DNA of 64,000 bases from Methylocystis sp. SC2 (lineage in GTDB: Bacteria; Pseudomonadota; Alphaproteobacteria; Rhizobiales; Beijerinckiaceae). A program made the translations under genes and the position numbers. Under the pieces are notes generated by a model, which saw only the letters and a program-made list of their open reading frames with translations, was not told the origin of the DNA and did not search any database. The stretch lies in assembly GCF_000304315.1 (NCBI RefSeq), contig NC_018485.1, positions 1,706,501 through 1,770,500 on the forward strand, given 5' to 3'. This document shows positions 26,117-36,910 of the stretch, piece by piece (position 1 is the first letter of the stretch; each line of letters opens with the position of its first letter).

Positions 26117-28012
26117 TTACTTCTTGTCGTCGCCGACGTCCTTGAACTCCGCGTCGATCACGTCGTCCTTGGGCGCTTCGGAGGCGCCGGGGTTTGAAGC
26201 CTCGGCCTGCTGGGCCTTGTACATCGCCTCGCCGAGCTTCATCGAGGCCTGGCTCAATTCGTTGGTCCTGGCCTTGATCGCGTCGGCGTCGTCGCCCTCG
26301 ACGGCGCTCTTCAGCGCGGCGATGGCGGCTTCGATCGCGCTCTTGTCCGCGCCCGAAACCTTATCGCCGAATTCGGCGACGGATTTCTCGGCGGCGTGGA
26401 TCGCGGCCTCGCCATGGTTCTTGGCGTCGACGAGTTCGCGGCGGATTTTGTCCTCCGCGGCGTGCTCCTCGGCGTCCTTGACCATTTTGTCGATGTCGGC
26501 GTCGCTGAGGCCGCCAGAGGCCTGGATGCGGATCTGCTGTTCCTTGTTGGTGGCCTTGTCTTTCGCCGTGACGTTGACGATGCCGTTCGCGTCGATGTCG
26601 AAGGTCACTTCCACCTGCGGCATGCCGCGCGGCGCCGGCGGAATGCCGACGAGGTCGAACTGGCCGAGCAGCTTGTTGTTCGCAGCCATCTCGCGTTCGC
26701 CCTGGAAGACCCGGATGGTGACGGCGGTCTGATTGTCTTCGGCCGTCGAGAACACCTGGCTCTTCTTGGTGGGAATCGTCGTGTTCCGGTCGATGAGGCG
26801 CGTGAACACGCCGCCGAGCGTCTCGATGCCCAGCGACAGCGGCGTCACGTCGAGCAGCAGCACGTCCTTCACGTCGCCCTGCAGCACGCCCGCCTGCACC
26901 GCGGCGCCGATGGCGACGACTTCGTCAGGGTTGACGCCCTTGTGCGGCTCCTTGCCGAAGAACTGCTTCACGACCTCCTGCACTTTGGGCATACGGGTCA
27001 TGCCGCCCACAAGCACCACTTCGCCGATGTCGGCCGCCGACAGTCCGGCGTCCTTCAACGCCTTCCGGCAGGGCTCGACCGTGCGCTGAATGAGATCGTC
27101 GACGAGCGCTTCGAATTTCGCGCGCGTCAGCTTCAGCGTCAGATGCTTGGGCCCGGTGGCGTCGGCCGTGATGTAGGGCAGATTGATTTCGGTCTGCGTC
27201 GCCGACGAGAGTTCGATCTTGGCCTTTTCGGCGGCCTCCTTGAGGCGCTGCAGGGCGAGCTTGTCCTTCGTGAGGTCGATGCCCTGCTCTTTCTTGAACT
27301 CGCCCGCGAGATATTCGACGAGACGCATGTCGAAGTCTTCGCCGCCGAGGAACGTGTCGCCGTTCGTCGACTTCACCTCGAAGACGCCGTCGCCGATCTC
27401 CAGGATCGACACGTCGAAGGTGCCGCCGCCGAGGTCATAAACCGCGATCGTGCCGGACTGCTTCTTGTCGAGGCCATAGGCGAGCGCCGCCGCGGTGGGC
27501 TCGTTGATGATGCGCAGCACCTCAAGGCCGGCGATCTTGCCGGCGTCCTTGGTGGCCTGGCGCTGAGCGTCGTTGAAGTAGGCGGGAACGGTGATGACGG
27601 CTTGCGTGACCGTCTGGCCGAGAAAGGCCTCGGCCGTCTCCTTCATCTTTTGCAGAATGAAGGCGGAAATCTGCGAGGGCGAATATTGCTTGCCCGAGGC
27701 CTCGACCCAGGCGTCGCCATTATTCGCCTTGACGATCTTGTAGGGGACGAGACCCATGTCCTTCTTGGTCATCGGGTCGTCGTAGGTGCGGCCGATCAGC
27801 CGCTTGATGGCGAAGAAGGTCTTGTCGGGGTTCGTCACCGCCTGACGTTTGGCGGGCTGGCCGACGAGGCGCTCGCCGTCGTCAGTGAAGGCGACGATCG
27901 AAGGCGTCGTCCTGGCGCCTTCGGCGTTTTCTATGACCTTGGGGCTCGACCCTTCCATGACGGCCACGCAGGAATTGGTCGTGCCGAGGTCGATGCCGAT
28001 AATTTTGCCCAT
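26117..28012 (-). CDS. dnaK: Chaperone DnaK (Hsp70)
   Basis: ATP-dependent protein-folding chaperone of 631 residues. The start [15 protein letters not shown], phosphate-2 motif [14 protein letters not shown], and adenosine motif [17 protein letters not shown] define the ATPase domain; the interdomain linker [11 protein letters not shown] and the substrate domain follow; the tail is Asp/Lys-rich ([15 protein letters not shown]). I took the ATG at 28012; the 25 residues upstream in frame are not part of the family. Confidence 0.98.
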   Translation of the reverse strand: MGKIIGIDLGTTNSCVAVMEGSSPKVIENAEGARTTPSIVAFTDDGERLVGQPAKRQAVTNPDKTFFAIKRLIGRTYDDPMTKKDMGLVPYKIVKANNGDAWVEASGKQYSPSQISAFILQKMKETAEAFLGQTVTQAVITVPAYFNDAQRQATKDAGKIAGLEVLRIINEPTAAALAYGLDKKQSGTIAVYDLGGGTFDVSILEIGDGVFEVKSTNGDTFLGGEDFDMRLVEYLAGEFKKEQGIDLTKDKLALQRLKEAAEKAKIELSSATQTEINLPYITADATGPKHLTLKLTRAKFEALVDDLIQRTVEPCRKALKDAGLSAADIGEVVLVGGMTRMPKVQEVVKQFFGKEPHKGVNPDEVVAIGAAVQAGVLQGDVKDVLLLDVTPLSLGIETLGGVFTRLIDRNTTIPTKKSQVFSTAEDNQTAVTIRVFQGEREMAANNKLLGQFDLVGIPPAPRGMPQVEVTFDIDANGIVNVTAKDKATNKEQQIRIQASGGLSDADIDKMVKDAEEHAAEDKIRRELVDAKNHGEAAIHAAEKSVAEFGDKVSGADKSAIEAAIAALKSAVEGDDADAIKARTNELSQASMKLGEAMYKAQQAEASNPGASEAPKDDVIDAEFKDVGDDKK

Positions 28013-28163
28013 ATCGTTTCCTTTCGCTGGTGAACGCCGAACCCCGAAGCGGTCCGGTTCAAAAGGCGAAGGACGGCGGCTCGCCATGAGCCCGCCGCGC
28101 GATCCTTCGCGCTTAGCTCTCCCAAGATTGTGTTGCGCTCACCCGGCCGCAAGAGCAGGCCGC

Positions 28164-28192
28164 GTATAGAAGAATCATTTCCTTGCGACAAG
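28164..28192 (-). promoter_or_regulatory. Candidate heat-shock (RpoH-type) promoter of dnaK
   Basis: On the minus strand CTTG (28192-28189) is followed after about 18-19 bases by CTATAC (28169-28164), close to the alphaproteobacterial sigma-32 pattern CTTG-N17/18-CYTATNT. This would give a dnaK leader of roughly 150 bases. The remaining 28013-28370 gap holds no gene; it also serves the divergent efflux genes. Confidence 0.45.
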
Positions 28193-28370
28193 GCGTCCGG
28201 CTGCGCCGGGGCGCGTTCCGACGCGGGCAAGTCGGCTCAGCCGGCGCCAGGAACAAGATTTCGCTCCAACAAAATTTGTGTTTCCGGCTTGACCAATTGC
28301 TGATGACTGACGATTATCGAAAATCGTCAGATGGAACTCAACGCGGCTCTGGCGTCACGGGACGGGTTCA

Positions 28371-29468
28371 ATGCTCAACTATCGCTCGAGTCTTTATGCG
28401 CTCGCCGCAGTTCTGACCGCGGCGCTGGCCGCCTGTGACGGCAAGGGCGAGCGGGCCGCCCACGAAAGCGATCCGGGCGAGCGGCCGGTGCTGGTCGCGC
28501 CGGCGCGCTACGCCGCGCAATCGCAGGCGCGCGAATTCGTCGCCACCATTCGCCCCAGGGTCGAGTCCGACCAAGGTTTTCGCATCGCCGGAAAGGTGGT
28601 CAAGCGCTTTGTCGAAGTCGGTCAGCGGGTGAAGGCCGGCGACCCGATCGCGGCGCTCGACGAGCAGGATCTGCGACTACAGAAAGAGCAGTCGGACGCC
28701 GAATTCGCTGCGGCGCGGGTGGCGCAAACTCAGGCCGTCGCCGACGAAAGGCGCGCCGCCGAACTGCGCGCCAAGGGCTGGACCGCGCAGGCGGCGCTCG
28801 ATCGCGCGCGCGCCGGCGGCGAGGAGGCGCGCGGCCGGTTCCGCCGGGCCGAACGCGCGGTCGAACTCGCCCGCAACGCGCTGGACTACGCCACGCTGCG
28901 CGCCGGGGCGGACGGCGTCGTCACGCAAACGCTGGTCGACCCGGGGCAAGTGGTGGCGGCGGGGCAGCCGGCCGTGCGCATCGCCCATGCCGGCGAATTG
29001 GAAGCCGCCGTCGCGCTGCCGGAGGCCTTCGCCGCGGCGGCCGGAAAGGGCCAGGCGACCCTGACGCTCTGGTCGAAGCCCGGCGTGGTCTATCGCGCCA
29101 AGCTGCGCGAACTGAGCCCCGCCGCCGATCCGGTCACGCGCACCTTCGCGGCGCGCTTCTCTATCCTTAATCCGGACGCCGCCATCGCGCTGGGAATGAG
29201 CGCCACGCTGCACATTTCCGCTCCGGACGCGCAGCCCGTCGTCAGCGTGCCGCTCTCGGCGATCTACAATCAGGGCGCTGGACCCTCGCTTTGGAAGGTT
29301 GACGGCGAAGGGAATCTGCAGCTGGTTCCGGTGACATTGGTGCGCTTGGAGGCCGACGCCGCGCTTGTCGCCGGCGGCGTCAAGGACGGCGACAACATCG
29401 TCGTCCTCGGCGTCCACAAGCTCGATCCCAACACAAAAGTCCGCGCGATCTCGCGGCAATCGCTTTGA
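28371..29468 (+). CDS. RND efflux membrane-fusion lipoprotein
   Basis: Periplasmic adaptor of a tripartite pump, 365 residues. It has a lipoprotein signal ending LAAC (Cys22), a split biotinyl-lipoyl-like domain (GFRIAGKVVKRFVEVGQRV, then LRAGADGVVTQTLVDPGQVV), a coiled-coil hairpin between them (residues about 95-165), and a C-terminal beta-barrel region. It is 10 bases upstream of the permease gene. The substrate is not predictable. Confidence 0.92.
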   Translation: MLNYRSSLYALAAVLTAALAACDGKGERAAHESDPGERPVLVAPARYAAQSQAREFVATIRPRVESDQGFRIAGKVVKRFVEVGQRVKAGDPIAALDEQDLRLQKEQSDAEFAAARVAQTQAVADERRAAELRAKGWTAQAALDRARAGGEEARGRFRRAERAVELARNALDYATLRAGADGVVTQTLVDPGQVVAAGQPAVRIAHAGELEAAVALPEAFAAAAGKGQATLTLWSKPGVVYRAKLRELSPAADPVTRTFAARFSILNPDAAIALGMSATLHISAPDAQPVVSVPLSAIYNQGAGPSLWKVDGEGNLQLVPVTLVRLEADAALVAGGVKDGDNIVVLGVHKLDPNTKVRAISRQSL

Positions 29469-29478
29469 GGGTCCGGCC

Positions 29479-32400
29479 ATGGCAGGCGTAAACCTTTCGC
29501 GCTGGGCCGTTCAACGGCCGACGCTGATGCTGTTTCTGATGATCGCGATCAGTCTGACCGGCGTCTATTCCTACATGCGGCTGGGACGCGCCGAGGATCC
29601 GTCATTCACCATCAAGGTCGCCGTCGTCACGGCCTCCTGGCCAGGCGCGACGGCCACCGAGATACGCGACCAGGTCGCCGATCTGATGGAGAAGAAGCTT
29701 CAGGAGCTGCCCTTCCTCGACAAGATCGATAGCTACACCAAGCCGGGCTTTCTGGCGATGCAGGTGACCTTCAAGGACACGACTCCGCCAAAGGACGTGC
29801 CGCAGCTCTTCTATCAGTTGCGCAAAAAACTCGACGACATCGCGCCGACGCTTCCCGCCGGCGTGCGCGGCCCGCAAGTGAATGACGAATATGGCGACGT
29901 CGATACCGTGATGTATGCGGTGACGGGCGACGGCGCCGACTATGACGTCCTCGACAAGGTGGTCCAGACGCTGCGCCAACGGCTGCTCGCGGTGCAGGAT
30001 GTGATCAAAGTCGACGTCTATGGCGACCAGGGACGCCGCATCTTCGTCGAATTCAGCGAGGCGAAGCTCGCGAGCCTGGCGATCCAGCCTCAGGCGGTCT
30101 TCGATTCGCTCGCCAAGCAGAACGCCATCAATGACGCCGGCGTTTTCGAGACGTCGTCGAACCGCGTGCGGGTTCAGGTGACGAGCGATCTTAAGGGCGC
30201 CGACGCGATCGCCGCGATTCCGATCGAAGCGAACGGCAAGGTCGTCCGTCTCGGCGACATCGCCAATGTCTACGCCGGCTTCGAAGACCCGCCGAGTTTT
30301 CTCGCACGCTTTAAAGGCCGGCCGGCGATCGTCGTCGGCGTCGTCATGGGAAAGGGCGCCAACGTCCTCAGATTTGGCGAGAACGTCGGCGCGGCGGTCG
30401 AGGAGATCCGCGGCAAGACGCCGGTCGGCGTCGATATCGATCAGATCGCCGATCAGCCGAAGGTCGTCGACGAAGCGATCGGCGAATTCACCCGCTCCTT
30501 CCTCGAGGCTCTGGTGATCGTGCTCGGCGTGAGTTTTGTCTCGCTCGGCTTTCGGACCGGCATCGTCGTCGCGCTCTCCGTGCCTTTGGTGCTCGCCATC
30601 GTTTTCATCTTCATGGGGCCGCTCGGCATCGACCTCCAGCGCATCTCGCTTGGCGCGTTGATCATTGCGCTCGGCCTTCTCGTCGATGACGCGATCATCG
30701 CCGTCGAGATGATGATGGTGAAGATGGAGCAGGGCTTCAATCGGATCAAAGCCGCGACCTTCGCCTGGGACTCGACGGCCTTTCCGATGCTCACCGGAAC
30801 GCTTGTCACCGCCGCGGGTTTCCTGCCCGTCGGCTTCGCTAACTCCGCCGTCGGCGAATATACGGGTTCGATGTTCTGGGTGTTGCTCGTTGCGCTGATC
30901 GCGTCATGGTTCGTCGCGGTGATGTTCACGCCCTATCTCGGCGTGAAGCTTCTTCCCGATTTCGCCAAGCTGCATCCGCATCACGATCCAGACGAGATCT
31001 ATCGGACGCCGTTTTATCGCTGGCTCCGCGCCGTCGTCACCTGGGCGGTCGACTATCGCGGCGTTGTGATCGCAGGCGTGATCGGCGTTTTCGCGCTCGC
31101 GGTCTTCGGCTTCTTCGTCGTTCCCAAGCAATTCTTCCCCTATGCGGAGCGCATGGAGCTCTTCCTCCAGCTGCGTCTTCCGGAAGGTTCGTCGATCGGC
31201 GCTTCGCTCGAGGCCGCGAAACAGGCCGAGGCGCTCCTCAAGGACGATCCGGACGCCGCCCTCTACACGAGCTATGTCGGACAGGGGCCGCCGCGGTTCT
31301 GGCTCGGCCTCAATCCGCAGCTCCCGAACGAAGCCTATTCCGAGATCGTCATCGTCGCCAAGGACATCGCGGCGCGCGAGCGCTTGAAGAAGAAGCTGGA
31401 GACCGCCATCGCCAACGGCGCTTTGCCGCAGGCGCGCGCGCGCGTCGATCGCTTCTATTACGGACCGCCGGTGGGGTTTCCCGTGCAGTTTCGCGTGGTC
31501 GGCTCCGATCCGGCGACCGTCCGCGCCATCGCCTATCAGGTGCGCGACGTGATGCGCGGCGACGAGGGCGTCGACGATCCGCATCTCAACTGGAACGAGC
31601 AGACGCCGCGCGTGCGCCTCGTCATCGATCAGGATCGCGCGCGGCTCCTCGGGCTGACGCCGCAGGATGTGTCGAACAGGCTGCGTCTGGCGATTTCCGG
31701 CGTGACGATCGCGACGTTGCGCGACGGGATCGATCAGGTGGAAGTGGTCGCGCGCGCCATTCCCCAGGAGCGCGGCGATCTCTCGAGGATCGGCGACATG
31801 GTGATCTATGCGCGCGACGGCAAGGCGGTGACGGTCTCGCAGGTCGCGAAGATCGTCTACGACCACGAAGAGCCGATCTTTTGGCGGCGCAATCGCGACA
31901 TGAGCATCACGGTGCGCTCCGGCGTCAAGGACGGCGTGCAGGCGCCGGATGCCACGATGCGCATCTGGCCGCAGCTTGCCCAGATTCGCGAGCGTCTTCC
32001 GCCGGGCTATCGCATCGAGATGGGCGGCGCGATCGAGGAATCCAAAAAAGGCAACGCCTCGATCTTTGCGGTGTTCCCGCTCGTCGGCCTCGTCATGCTG
32101 ACCATCGTGATGTTCCAGCTGCAGAACTTCACGCGCGTCGCGCTCGTGATGATGAGCGCGCCGCTCGGCGTCATCGGCGCGTCGCTCGCGCTCAATGTCG
32201 CTCACGCGCCATTCGGCTTCGTGGCGCTGCTTGGCCTCATCGCGCTTTCGGGCATGGACATGCGCAATTCGATCATTCTCGTCGATCAGGTGCGGCAAGA
32301 CCTCGAGCGCGGCGAGAAATACCGTGAGGCGATCATCGGCGCGACGATTCGGCGGGTGCGTCCCGTCGCGCTGACGGCGCTCGCGGCGATTCTCGCCATG

Positions 32401-32607
32401 ATTCCCTTGTCGGGCTCCGCCTTCTGGGGGCCGATGGCGCTGACCATCATGGGCGGGCTGTTTGTCGCCACTTTTCTCACCGTTCTGTTCCTGCCGGCGC
32501 TTTACGCGACATGGTTCCGCCGTCATCTTGGCGAGGGATTGGCCGAAGCCAAGGGCGCGCGGGCCCGGACTCTGGCCGACGGGCTTGCGAGGGGAGCGGC
32601 CGAATGA
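29479..32607 (+). CDS. RND-family efflux permease (AcrB/MexB-like)
   Basis: A 1042-residue inner-membrane proton-driven pump with the usual twelve helices and two large periplasmic loops. The central helix motif LIIALGLLVDDAIIAVE carries the paired aspartates used for proton relay. The N-terminus (NLSRWAVQRPTLMLFLMIA) is typical of the HAE1-like group. The ATG at 29479 starts this helix; the frame upstream overlaps the adaptor gene. Its stop overlaps the start of the TetR regulator, so adaptor, permease and regulator form one operon without an outer-membrane factor. Confidence 0.95.
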   Translation: MAGVNLSRWAVQRPTLMLFLMIAISLTGVYSYMRLGRAEDPSFTIKVAVVTASWPGATATEIRDQVADLMEKKLQELPFLDKIDSYTKPGFLAMQVTFKDTTPPKDVPQLFYQLRKKLDDIAPTLPAGVRGPQVNDEYGDVDTVMYAVTGDGADYDVLDKVVQTLRQRLLAVQDVIKVDVYGDQGRRIFVEFSEAKLASLAIQPQAVFDSLAKQNAINDAGVFETSSNRVRVQVTSDLKGADAIAAIPIEANGKVVRLGDIANVYAGFEDPPSFLARFKGRPAIVVGVVMGKGANVLRFGENVGAAVEEIRGKTPVGVDIDQIADQPKVVDEAIGEFTRSFLEALVIVLGVSFVSLGFRTGIVVALSVPLVLAIVFIFMGPLGIDLQRISLGALIIALGLLVDDAIIAVEMMMVKMEQGFNRIKAATFAWDSTAFPMLTGTLVTAAGFLPVGFANSAVGEYTGSMFWVLLVALIASWFVAVMFTPYLGVKLLPDFAKLHPHHDPDEIYRTPFYRWLRAVVTWAVDYRGVVIAGVIGVFALAVFGFFVVPKQFFPYAERMELFLQLRLPEGSSIGASLEAAKQAEALLKDDPDAALYTSYVGQGPPRFWLGLNPQLPNEAYSEIVIVAKDIAARERLKKKLETAIANGALPQARARVDRFYYGPPVGFPVQFRVVGSDPATVRAIAYQVRDVMRGDEGVDDPHLNWNEQTPRVRLVIDQDRARLLGLTPQDVSNRLRLAISGVTIATLRDGIDQVEVVARAIPQERGDLSRIGDMVIYARDGKAVTVSQVAKIVYDHEEPIFWRRNRDMSITVRSGVKDGVQAPDATMRIWPQLAQIRERLPPGYRIEMGGAIEESKKGNASIFAVFPLVGLVMLTIVMFQLQNFTRVALVMMSAPLGVIGASLALNVAHAPFGFVALLGLIALSGMDMRNSIILVDQVRQDLERGEKYREAIIGATIRRVRPVALTALAAILAMIPLSGSAFWGPMALTIMGGLFVATFLTVLFLPALYATWFRRHLGEGLAEAKGARARTLADGLARGAAE

Positions 32608-33245
32608 GCGTTGAGGCCAGCACGCAGAACGCGCGCGAGACCGAGCAGCGCGCGAGAATCATCGCCACCGCAGAACGGCTCTTCCGCGAGATCGGCTTCC
32701 AAAAGACCACGGTCGCCGACATCGCCCGCGAATTGCGGATGTCGCCGGCCAACGTCTATCGCTTCTTTGGCGCCAAATCGGAAATCAACGCCGCCGTCGC
32801 CCGCCATCTGATGAACGAAGTCGAACAGTCGGCGCAGAGCATCGCGCATGGGCCTGGTTCGGCGGAGCAGCGGCTGCGCGCGCTCATCCTGTCCAATGAG
32901 GCGATGAACGCCGAGCGCTACGTCGCCGACCGCAAGCTCCACGACATGGTGGAAGCGGCGCTGGATGAGAATTGGCCGATCATCGCGGATCACATCGACC
33001 GAATCGACGCCGTGCTCGAGGACGTCATTCGCGCCGGCATGGAGAGCGGCGAATTCGCTGACGGCGATGCGCAGCTCGCGGCGCGGCTGGTGCACGCCGC
33101 CTGTATTCGCTACTGCCATCCGCGGCTGATGGTGGAATGCGCCGATCGCCCGACGCCGACGAGCGCGCAAATGGTCGAATTTTGCATCGCAGCGTTGCGC
33201 GCCGGCTTTCGCGATCTCAACCGATCGGCGACGTTGTCGCGCTGA
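32604..33245 (+). CDS. TetR-family transcriptional regulator
   Basis: A 213-residue regulator whose HTH is visible at about residues 20-65 (IIATAERLFREIGFQKTTVAD, then RELRMSPANVYRFFGAKSE). The C-terminal ligand domain is not assignable to a ligand. The ATG at 32604 overlaps the permease stop (ATGA), which strongly implies that it controls, most likely represses, the efflux genes, possibly by a site in 28193-28370. Confidence 0.92.
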   Translation: MSVEASTQNARETEQRARIIATAERLFREIGFQKTTVADIARELRMSPANVYRFFGAKSEINAAVARHLMNEVEQSAQSIAHGPGSAEQRLRALILSNEAMNAERYVADRKLHDMVEAALDENWPIIADHIDRIDAVLEDVIRAGMESGEFADGDAQLAARLVHAACIRYCHPRLMVECADRPTPTSAQMVEFCIAALRAGFRDLNRSATLSR

Positions 33246-33357
33246 ACGCGATTCGACCTATACCTTCGGCGCCGGCGACGTATAATGAGCGGGCGGCGCT
33301 ATTCGTTTGGATACGACTGTGAGTCGCGGGAGCAACGGCGAAACAATCGGACGGTCG

Positions 33358-34182
33358 ATGAAGGTTACTCTGGTTCAGATGAATTCCGTTGGCGACAAGG
33401 CCTTGAACCTCGCCAACGCCCGCGCTTTGATCGAGCGCGCCGTTGTTCAGGAGCGTCCGGACTGGATTTGTCTGCCTGAGGTCTTCGATTTCATCGGCGG
33501 TTCGCGCGCCGAGAAGATGGCCGCCGCCGAGGAGCTGCCTGGCGGTCCCGCCTATCAAATGTGCCAGGCGCTCGCGCGCGAGCACAAGGTCTTCATCCAC
33601 GCCGGATCGATTCTTGAAAAAGCGCCCGGCGAGGAGCGGTTGCACAACACCAGCGTCGCCTTCAACCGCGAGGGCAAGGAGGTGGCGCGATACCGCAAGA
33701 TCCACATGTTCGACATCACGGCGCCCGACGGGGCGAAATATCATGAGAGCGCCGCGTTCAAGCCGGGCGACTCCGTCGTCACCTATGACTGCGAGGGCGT
33801 CACCGTCGGCTGCGCGATCTGTTATGACCTGCGCTTTTCATATCTCTTCCAGGCGCTCGCGGATAAGGGCGCGGATATCGTCGCGCTGCCGGCGGCGTTC
33901 ACGCTGGTCACCGGCAAGGATCATTGGGAAGTGCTGTGCCGCGCGCGCGCGATAGAGATGCAGGCCTATCTCTGCGCGCCGGCGCAAACGGGCGCGCATA
34001 AGGCCGGGCACGAGACGCGCTTCACATATGGCAATTCTCTGATCGCCGATCCTTGGGGCCAAGTCGTCGCGAAGGCCTCCGAAGGGCCGGGGCTCGTATC
34101 GTCCTATGTGGACGTCGACCGCATTCGTAAAATTCGCGCCATGATCCCCGTGGCGCAGCACAAGGTGAGACTCGCGGTTTGA
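33358..34182 (+). CDS. Nitrilase-superfamily amidohydrolase (Nit-like)
   Basis: A carbon-nitrogen hydrolase of 274 residues with the Glu-Lys-Cys triad placed in WICLPEVFDF, YRKIHMFDI and GCAICYDLRFSYLF. The last motif is typical of the Nit1/Nit2 branch, which includes omega-amidases and deaminated-glutathione amidases; deaminated glutathione repair is therefore a reasonable guess. I chose ATG 33358, where the family start MKVTLVQMNSV begins, over a TTG at 33307. Confidence 0.9.
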   Translation: MKVTLVQMNSVGDKALNLANARALIERAVVQERPDWICLPEVFDFIGGSRAEKMAAAEELPGGPAYQMCQALAREHKVFIHAGSILEKAPGEERLHNTSVAFNREGKEVARYRKIHMFDITAPDGAKYHESAAFKPGDSVVTYDCEGVTVGCAICYDLRFSYLFQALADKGADIVALPAAFTLVTGKDHWEVLCRARAIEMQAYLCAPAQTGAHKAGHETRFTYGNSLIADPWGQVVAKASEGPGLVSSYVDVDRIRKIRAMIPVAQHKVRLAV

Positions 34183-34395
34183 AGGCGCCGCCATCGCCCG
34201 CCCGCCGGTCCGCTCCGGGGTCGTTTCATCGGGACGCCGAACACGTGATCGCCCTTGCAAATCGGTCGTTTATGCGTACTATGAGGCCATGGGGTCAGCG
34301 CCCATTTTATTGCCATGTTGCGATTGCCAGAAGCTTCGAGGGGGAGTTGTGTTCAGCCCAGTCCCGACAGAACGATCATTGGGCGCTCTCTTCGC

Positions 34396-34728
34396 ATGGT
34401 AAGGAGACCCGCTCCAGGCAGCACCTTGACGCGGGCGGCGCTGCGAGAGGCCGTCTATGGCTGTTGCCCGTCGCTGTCCCGCGCTGAAGCCCGCAAAATC
34501 TTGGACGCGACTTTTGACGAGATCAGCGAAGCCTTGCTCCGCGGCGAATCCGTAAAACTGCGTTCTTTCGGGACTTTCAACGTGCGCGCCAAGCGTGAGC
34601 GCATTGGCCGCAATCCCAAAACTGGCGTCGAGGCCACGATAACGTCGCGCCGTGTGCTGACCTTCAAGGCCTCGCCCGTGCTTGTCGCGCATGTCAATGG
34701 CGACGCGGTCATTCCTGAAGAGGACTGA
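34396..34728 (+). CDS. ihfA: Integration host factor alpha subunit
   Basis: A DNA-bending histone-like protein of 110 residues. The HU/IHF fold is clear (LTRAALREAVYGC, ARKILDATFDEISEALLRG) and the signature FGTFNVRAKRERIGRNPKTG carries the proline-bearing beta arms that intercalate DNA. The alpha assignment rests on the similarity of the first helix and on length; HU or IHF-beta is possible. The ATG at 34396 is preferred; the frame is open to 34315 but the extra residues are not family-like. The 34183-34395 gap contains no convincing gene. Confidence 0.85.
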   Translation: MVRRPAPGSTLTRAALREAVYGCCPSLSRAEARKILDATFDEISEALLRGESVKLRSFGTFNVRAKRERIGRNPKTGVEATITSRRVLTFKASPVLVAHVNGDAVIPEED

Positions 34729-34810
34729 CTCCTCTATCATGGGGCTAGACGGCAATCGTCGGCGATGCGGTCGCGGCGAGCCGAGCGGCTTCTCACATCC
34801 AAGGTGAAAG

Positions 34811-36910
34811 ATGCGGAAATTAAGCGTGGCGGTCGCGGTCTTCGCGGCGCTTACCGCGCTGGTCGGCGCCCACAAAGGCGACTCCAGCCTATTCGTCCTC
34901 GTCGCGGCGGCGGCGCTCTGCGCCTATACCACATGGCGCGCGGCCGACATGTCGAGCTTCCTGAAAATCTTCGCCTTCATTTTTTCGACGGAGACGATCG
35001 TCTTCGGACTCGTCGCCCTCGCCCAGGCGGAAGGCCTGTGGCCGGAGTCGATGAAGGATTATGCGCCGCCCGAAACCATGCCGCTCACCGTGGCGGTGTT
35101 CTCGATCATCGTTTACGCCATCTCGCACATTCCGGTCGTGAGGGAGATGACGCGCATCGCCGATCTTTATTTCAGTTCACGCGATCGTGGCGAAGGGCGC
35201 GTCTGGCCATTCCGGCCCTTTGCGGCGCGCGAGAGCGCCATCGCCATCGCCATGGTGGTGGTGCTGGTGCTCCTCAATCAAGGACAGGTCGGCATCACCG
35301 TGCGCCTGTCCTTCTTCAATCGCGACTGGTACAACGCCATTCAAGAAAAGAACGCTCCGGAGTTCTGGCGGCAGCTCCTCTTCGTGTTCACGCCATGGGC
35401 TTTCGTTTACGTCGCCTCCGTGATCATCGAATTCGTTCTGCAGTCGATGCTGATCATCCGCTGGCGTCGATGGCTGACGGAACATTATATCGAGCGCTGG
35501 CTCGGCGCGCACACGCATTATGGGATGGCGCTCGCCGGGAGCGGCGCCGACAATCCGGACCAGCGCATCGCCGAAGACGTGAATCGCTTCATCAGCGGCG
35601 GGGAGGAAGGCTATGGCGTCTACTCCTATTCGATCCTGCTGATCGCCACCTTGAGTTCGCTCGTTTCCTTCGCCTATGTGCTCTGGGATCTTTCCGGCAA
35701 TTATCCGCTGCCAGGAACGGAGATCTATGTGCCCGGCTTCCTGTTCTGGGCGGTGCTGATCTATGCGGCGGTGGGAACGCTGGTGACGCATCTTATCGGC
35801 CGCACTCTCACCGGGCTCTACTTCGATCGGCAGAGACGCGAGGCCGATTTCCGCTTTTCGCTGGCCCGCATGCGCGAATACAGCGAGCAGATCGCGCTGC
35901 TCGGCGGCGAGCCCGCCGAGCGCGGCTCGCTGCTGCGGCGCTTCGCCGGCATTATCGTCAACTATCTGGCGATCGTGCAGAAGCGCAAGCAGCTGATGGC
36001 GTTCACCTCCACCTACGGACAGCTTTCGCCGATCATCCCTTACGTGATCACGGCGCCCTTCTATTTCGCCGGGCGCATTACGCTCGGCGTCATGACGCAG
36101 ACGGCGAGCGCTTTCGGGCGGGTGGAGAGCGCGCTGACCTTCTTCATCAACTATTACACCTCTCTCGCCAATTTTAAGTCCGTGCTCGACCGCCTGACGT
36201 CCTTCGACCACGCGATCGATACGGCCCGCGCGCAGACGTCCGCGACGCAGATCATCGCGCCGACCGACGGCGCCGACATGCGCCTGCGCGGGCTGACGCT
36301 GGCTTTGCCGGACGGACGCGAAATCGTGACAGTCGACGATCTGACGCTCGCCGCCGGCCAGTCGGCGCTGCTCACCGGCCCGTCGGGCTCCGGCAAGTCG
36401 ACGCTGTTTCGCGCCATCGCCGGCATCTGGCCTTACGCTTCGGGCGAGGTGCTGACTCCGCGCGGCGCGAAGGTGATGCTGGCGCCGCAGCGGCCCTACA
36501 TCCCGATGGGCGCGCTGGCCGAAGCGATCGTCTATCCGGGCCACGTCGACGACTATTCGCAGGCTGAAGTGCAGGAGGCGCTGCGCGCCGCGCGGCTTGC
36601 GCCGTTCGTGGAGCGCCTCGACGAGGAAAACAACTGGGGTCAGCGGCTTTCGGGCGGCGAGCAGCAGCGCGTCGCGATCGCCCGCGCGCTTCTCGCCAAG
36701 CCGGACTGGCTTTTCCTCGACGAAGCGACGTCGGCGCTGGACGAGCAGCTCGAAGAAGACATCTACGCCATGCTGCGCGAGCGGCTGCCGGGCGCGACGA
36801 TCGTCTCCATCGGCCACCGGTCGACGCTGCACGCCTTCCACGATCGATACATCGTCATGGAGCCGTCGGCCGGCGGCGTCTTCAGCCCGCGCGACAAGGT
36901 GCTTGCGTGA
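34811..36910 (+). CDS. ABC transporter, fused membrane and ATPase domains (SbmA/ABCD-like)
   Basis: A 699-residue half-transporter. The membrane domain (residues about 130-460) resembles the ABC_membrane_2 type seen in SbmA/BacA, YddA and peroxisomal ABCD proteins ([33 protein letters not shown]). The nucleotide domain has Walker [14 protein letters not shown], signature [14 protein letters not shown] and Walker [14 protein letters not shown], with the His switch in SIGHRST. Extra N-terminal helices (residues 1-115) are not part of the core. Substrates of relatives include peptides and cobalamin or fatty acyl-CoA; none can be picked here. It overlaps rlmE by four bases. Confidence 0.9.
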   Translation: MRKLSVAVAVFAALTALVGAHKGDSSLFVLVAAAALCAYTTWRAADMSSFLKIFAFIFSTETIVFGLVALAQAEGLWPESMKDYAPPETMPLTVAVFSIIVYAISHIPVVREMTRIADLYFSSRDRGEGRVWPFRPFAARESAIAIAMVVVLVLLNQGQVGITVRLSFFNRDWYNAIQEKNAPEFWRQLLFVFTPWAFVYVASVIIEFVLQSMLIIRWRRWLTEHYIERWLGAHTHYGMALAGSGADNPDQRIAEDVNRFISGGEEGYGVYSYSILLIATLSSLVSFAYVLWDLSGNYPLPGTEIYVPGFLFWAVLIYAAVGTLVTHLIGRTLTGLYFDRQRREADFRFSLARMREYSEQIALLGGEPAERGSLLRRFAGIIVNYLAIVQKRKQLMAFTSTYGQLSPIIPYVITAPFYFAGRITLGVMTQTASAFGRVESALTFFINYYTSLANFKSVLDRLTSFDHAIDTARAQTSATQIIAPTDGADMRLRGLTLALPDGREIVTVDDLTLAAGQSALLTGPSGSGKSTLFRAIAGIWPYASGEVLTPRGAKVMLAPQRPYIPMGALAEAIVYPGHVDDYSQAEVQEALRAARLAPFVERLDEENNWGQRLSGGEQQRVAIARALLAKPDWLFLDEATSALDEQLEEDIYAMLRERLPGATIVSIGHRSTLHAFHDRYIVMEPSAGGVFSPRDKVLA

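Noticed and set aside
26396-28033. A 545-codon plus-strand frame opposite dnaK
   Set aside because: It is the antisense shadow of dnaK in GC-rich DNA; it is rich in Arg, Val and His and has no family character.
30904-32526. A 540-codon minus-strand frame opposite the RND permease
   Set aside because: Antisense of a clear membrane transporter, very rich in Arg, Asp and His, with no start signal.
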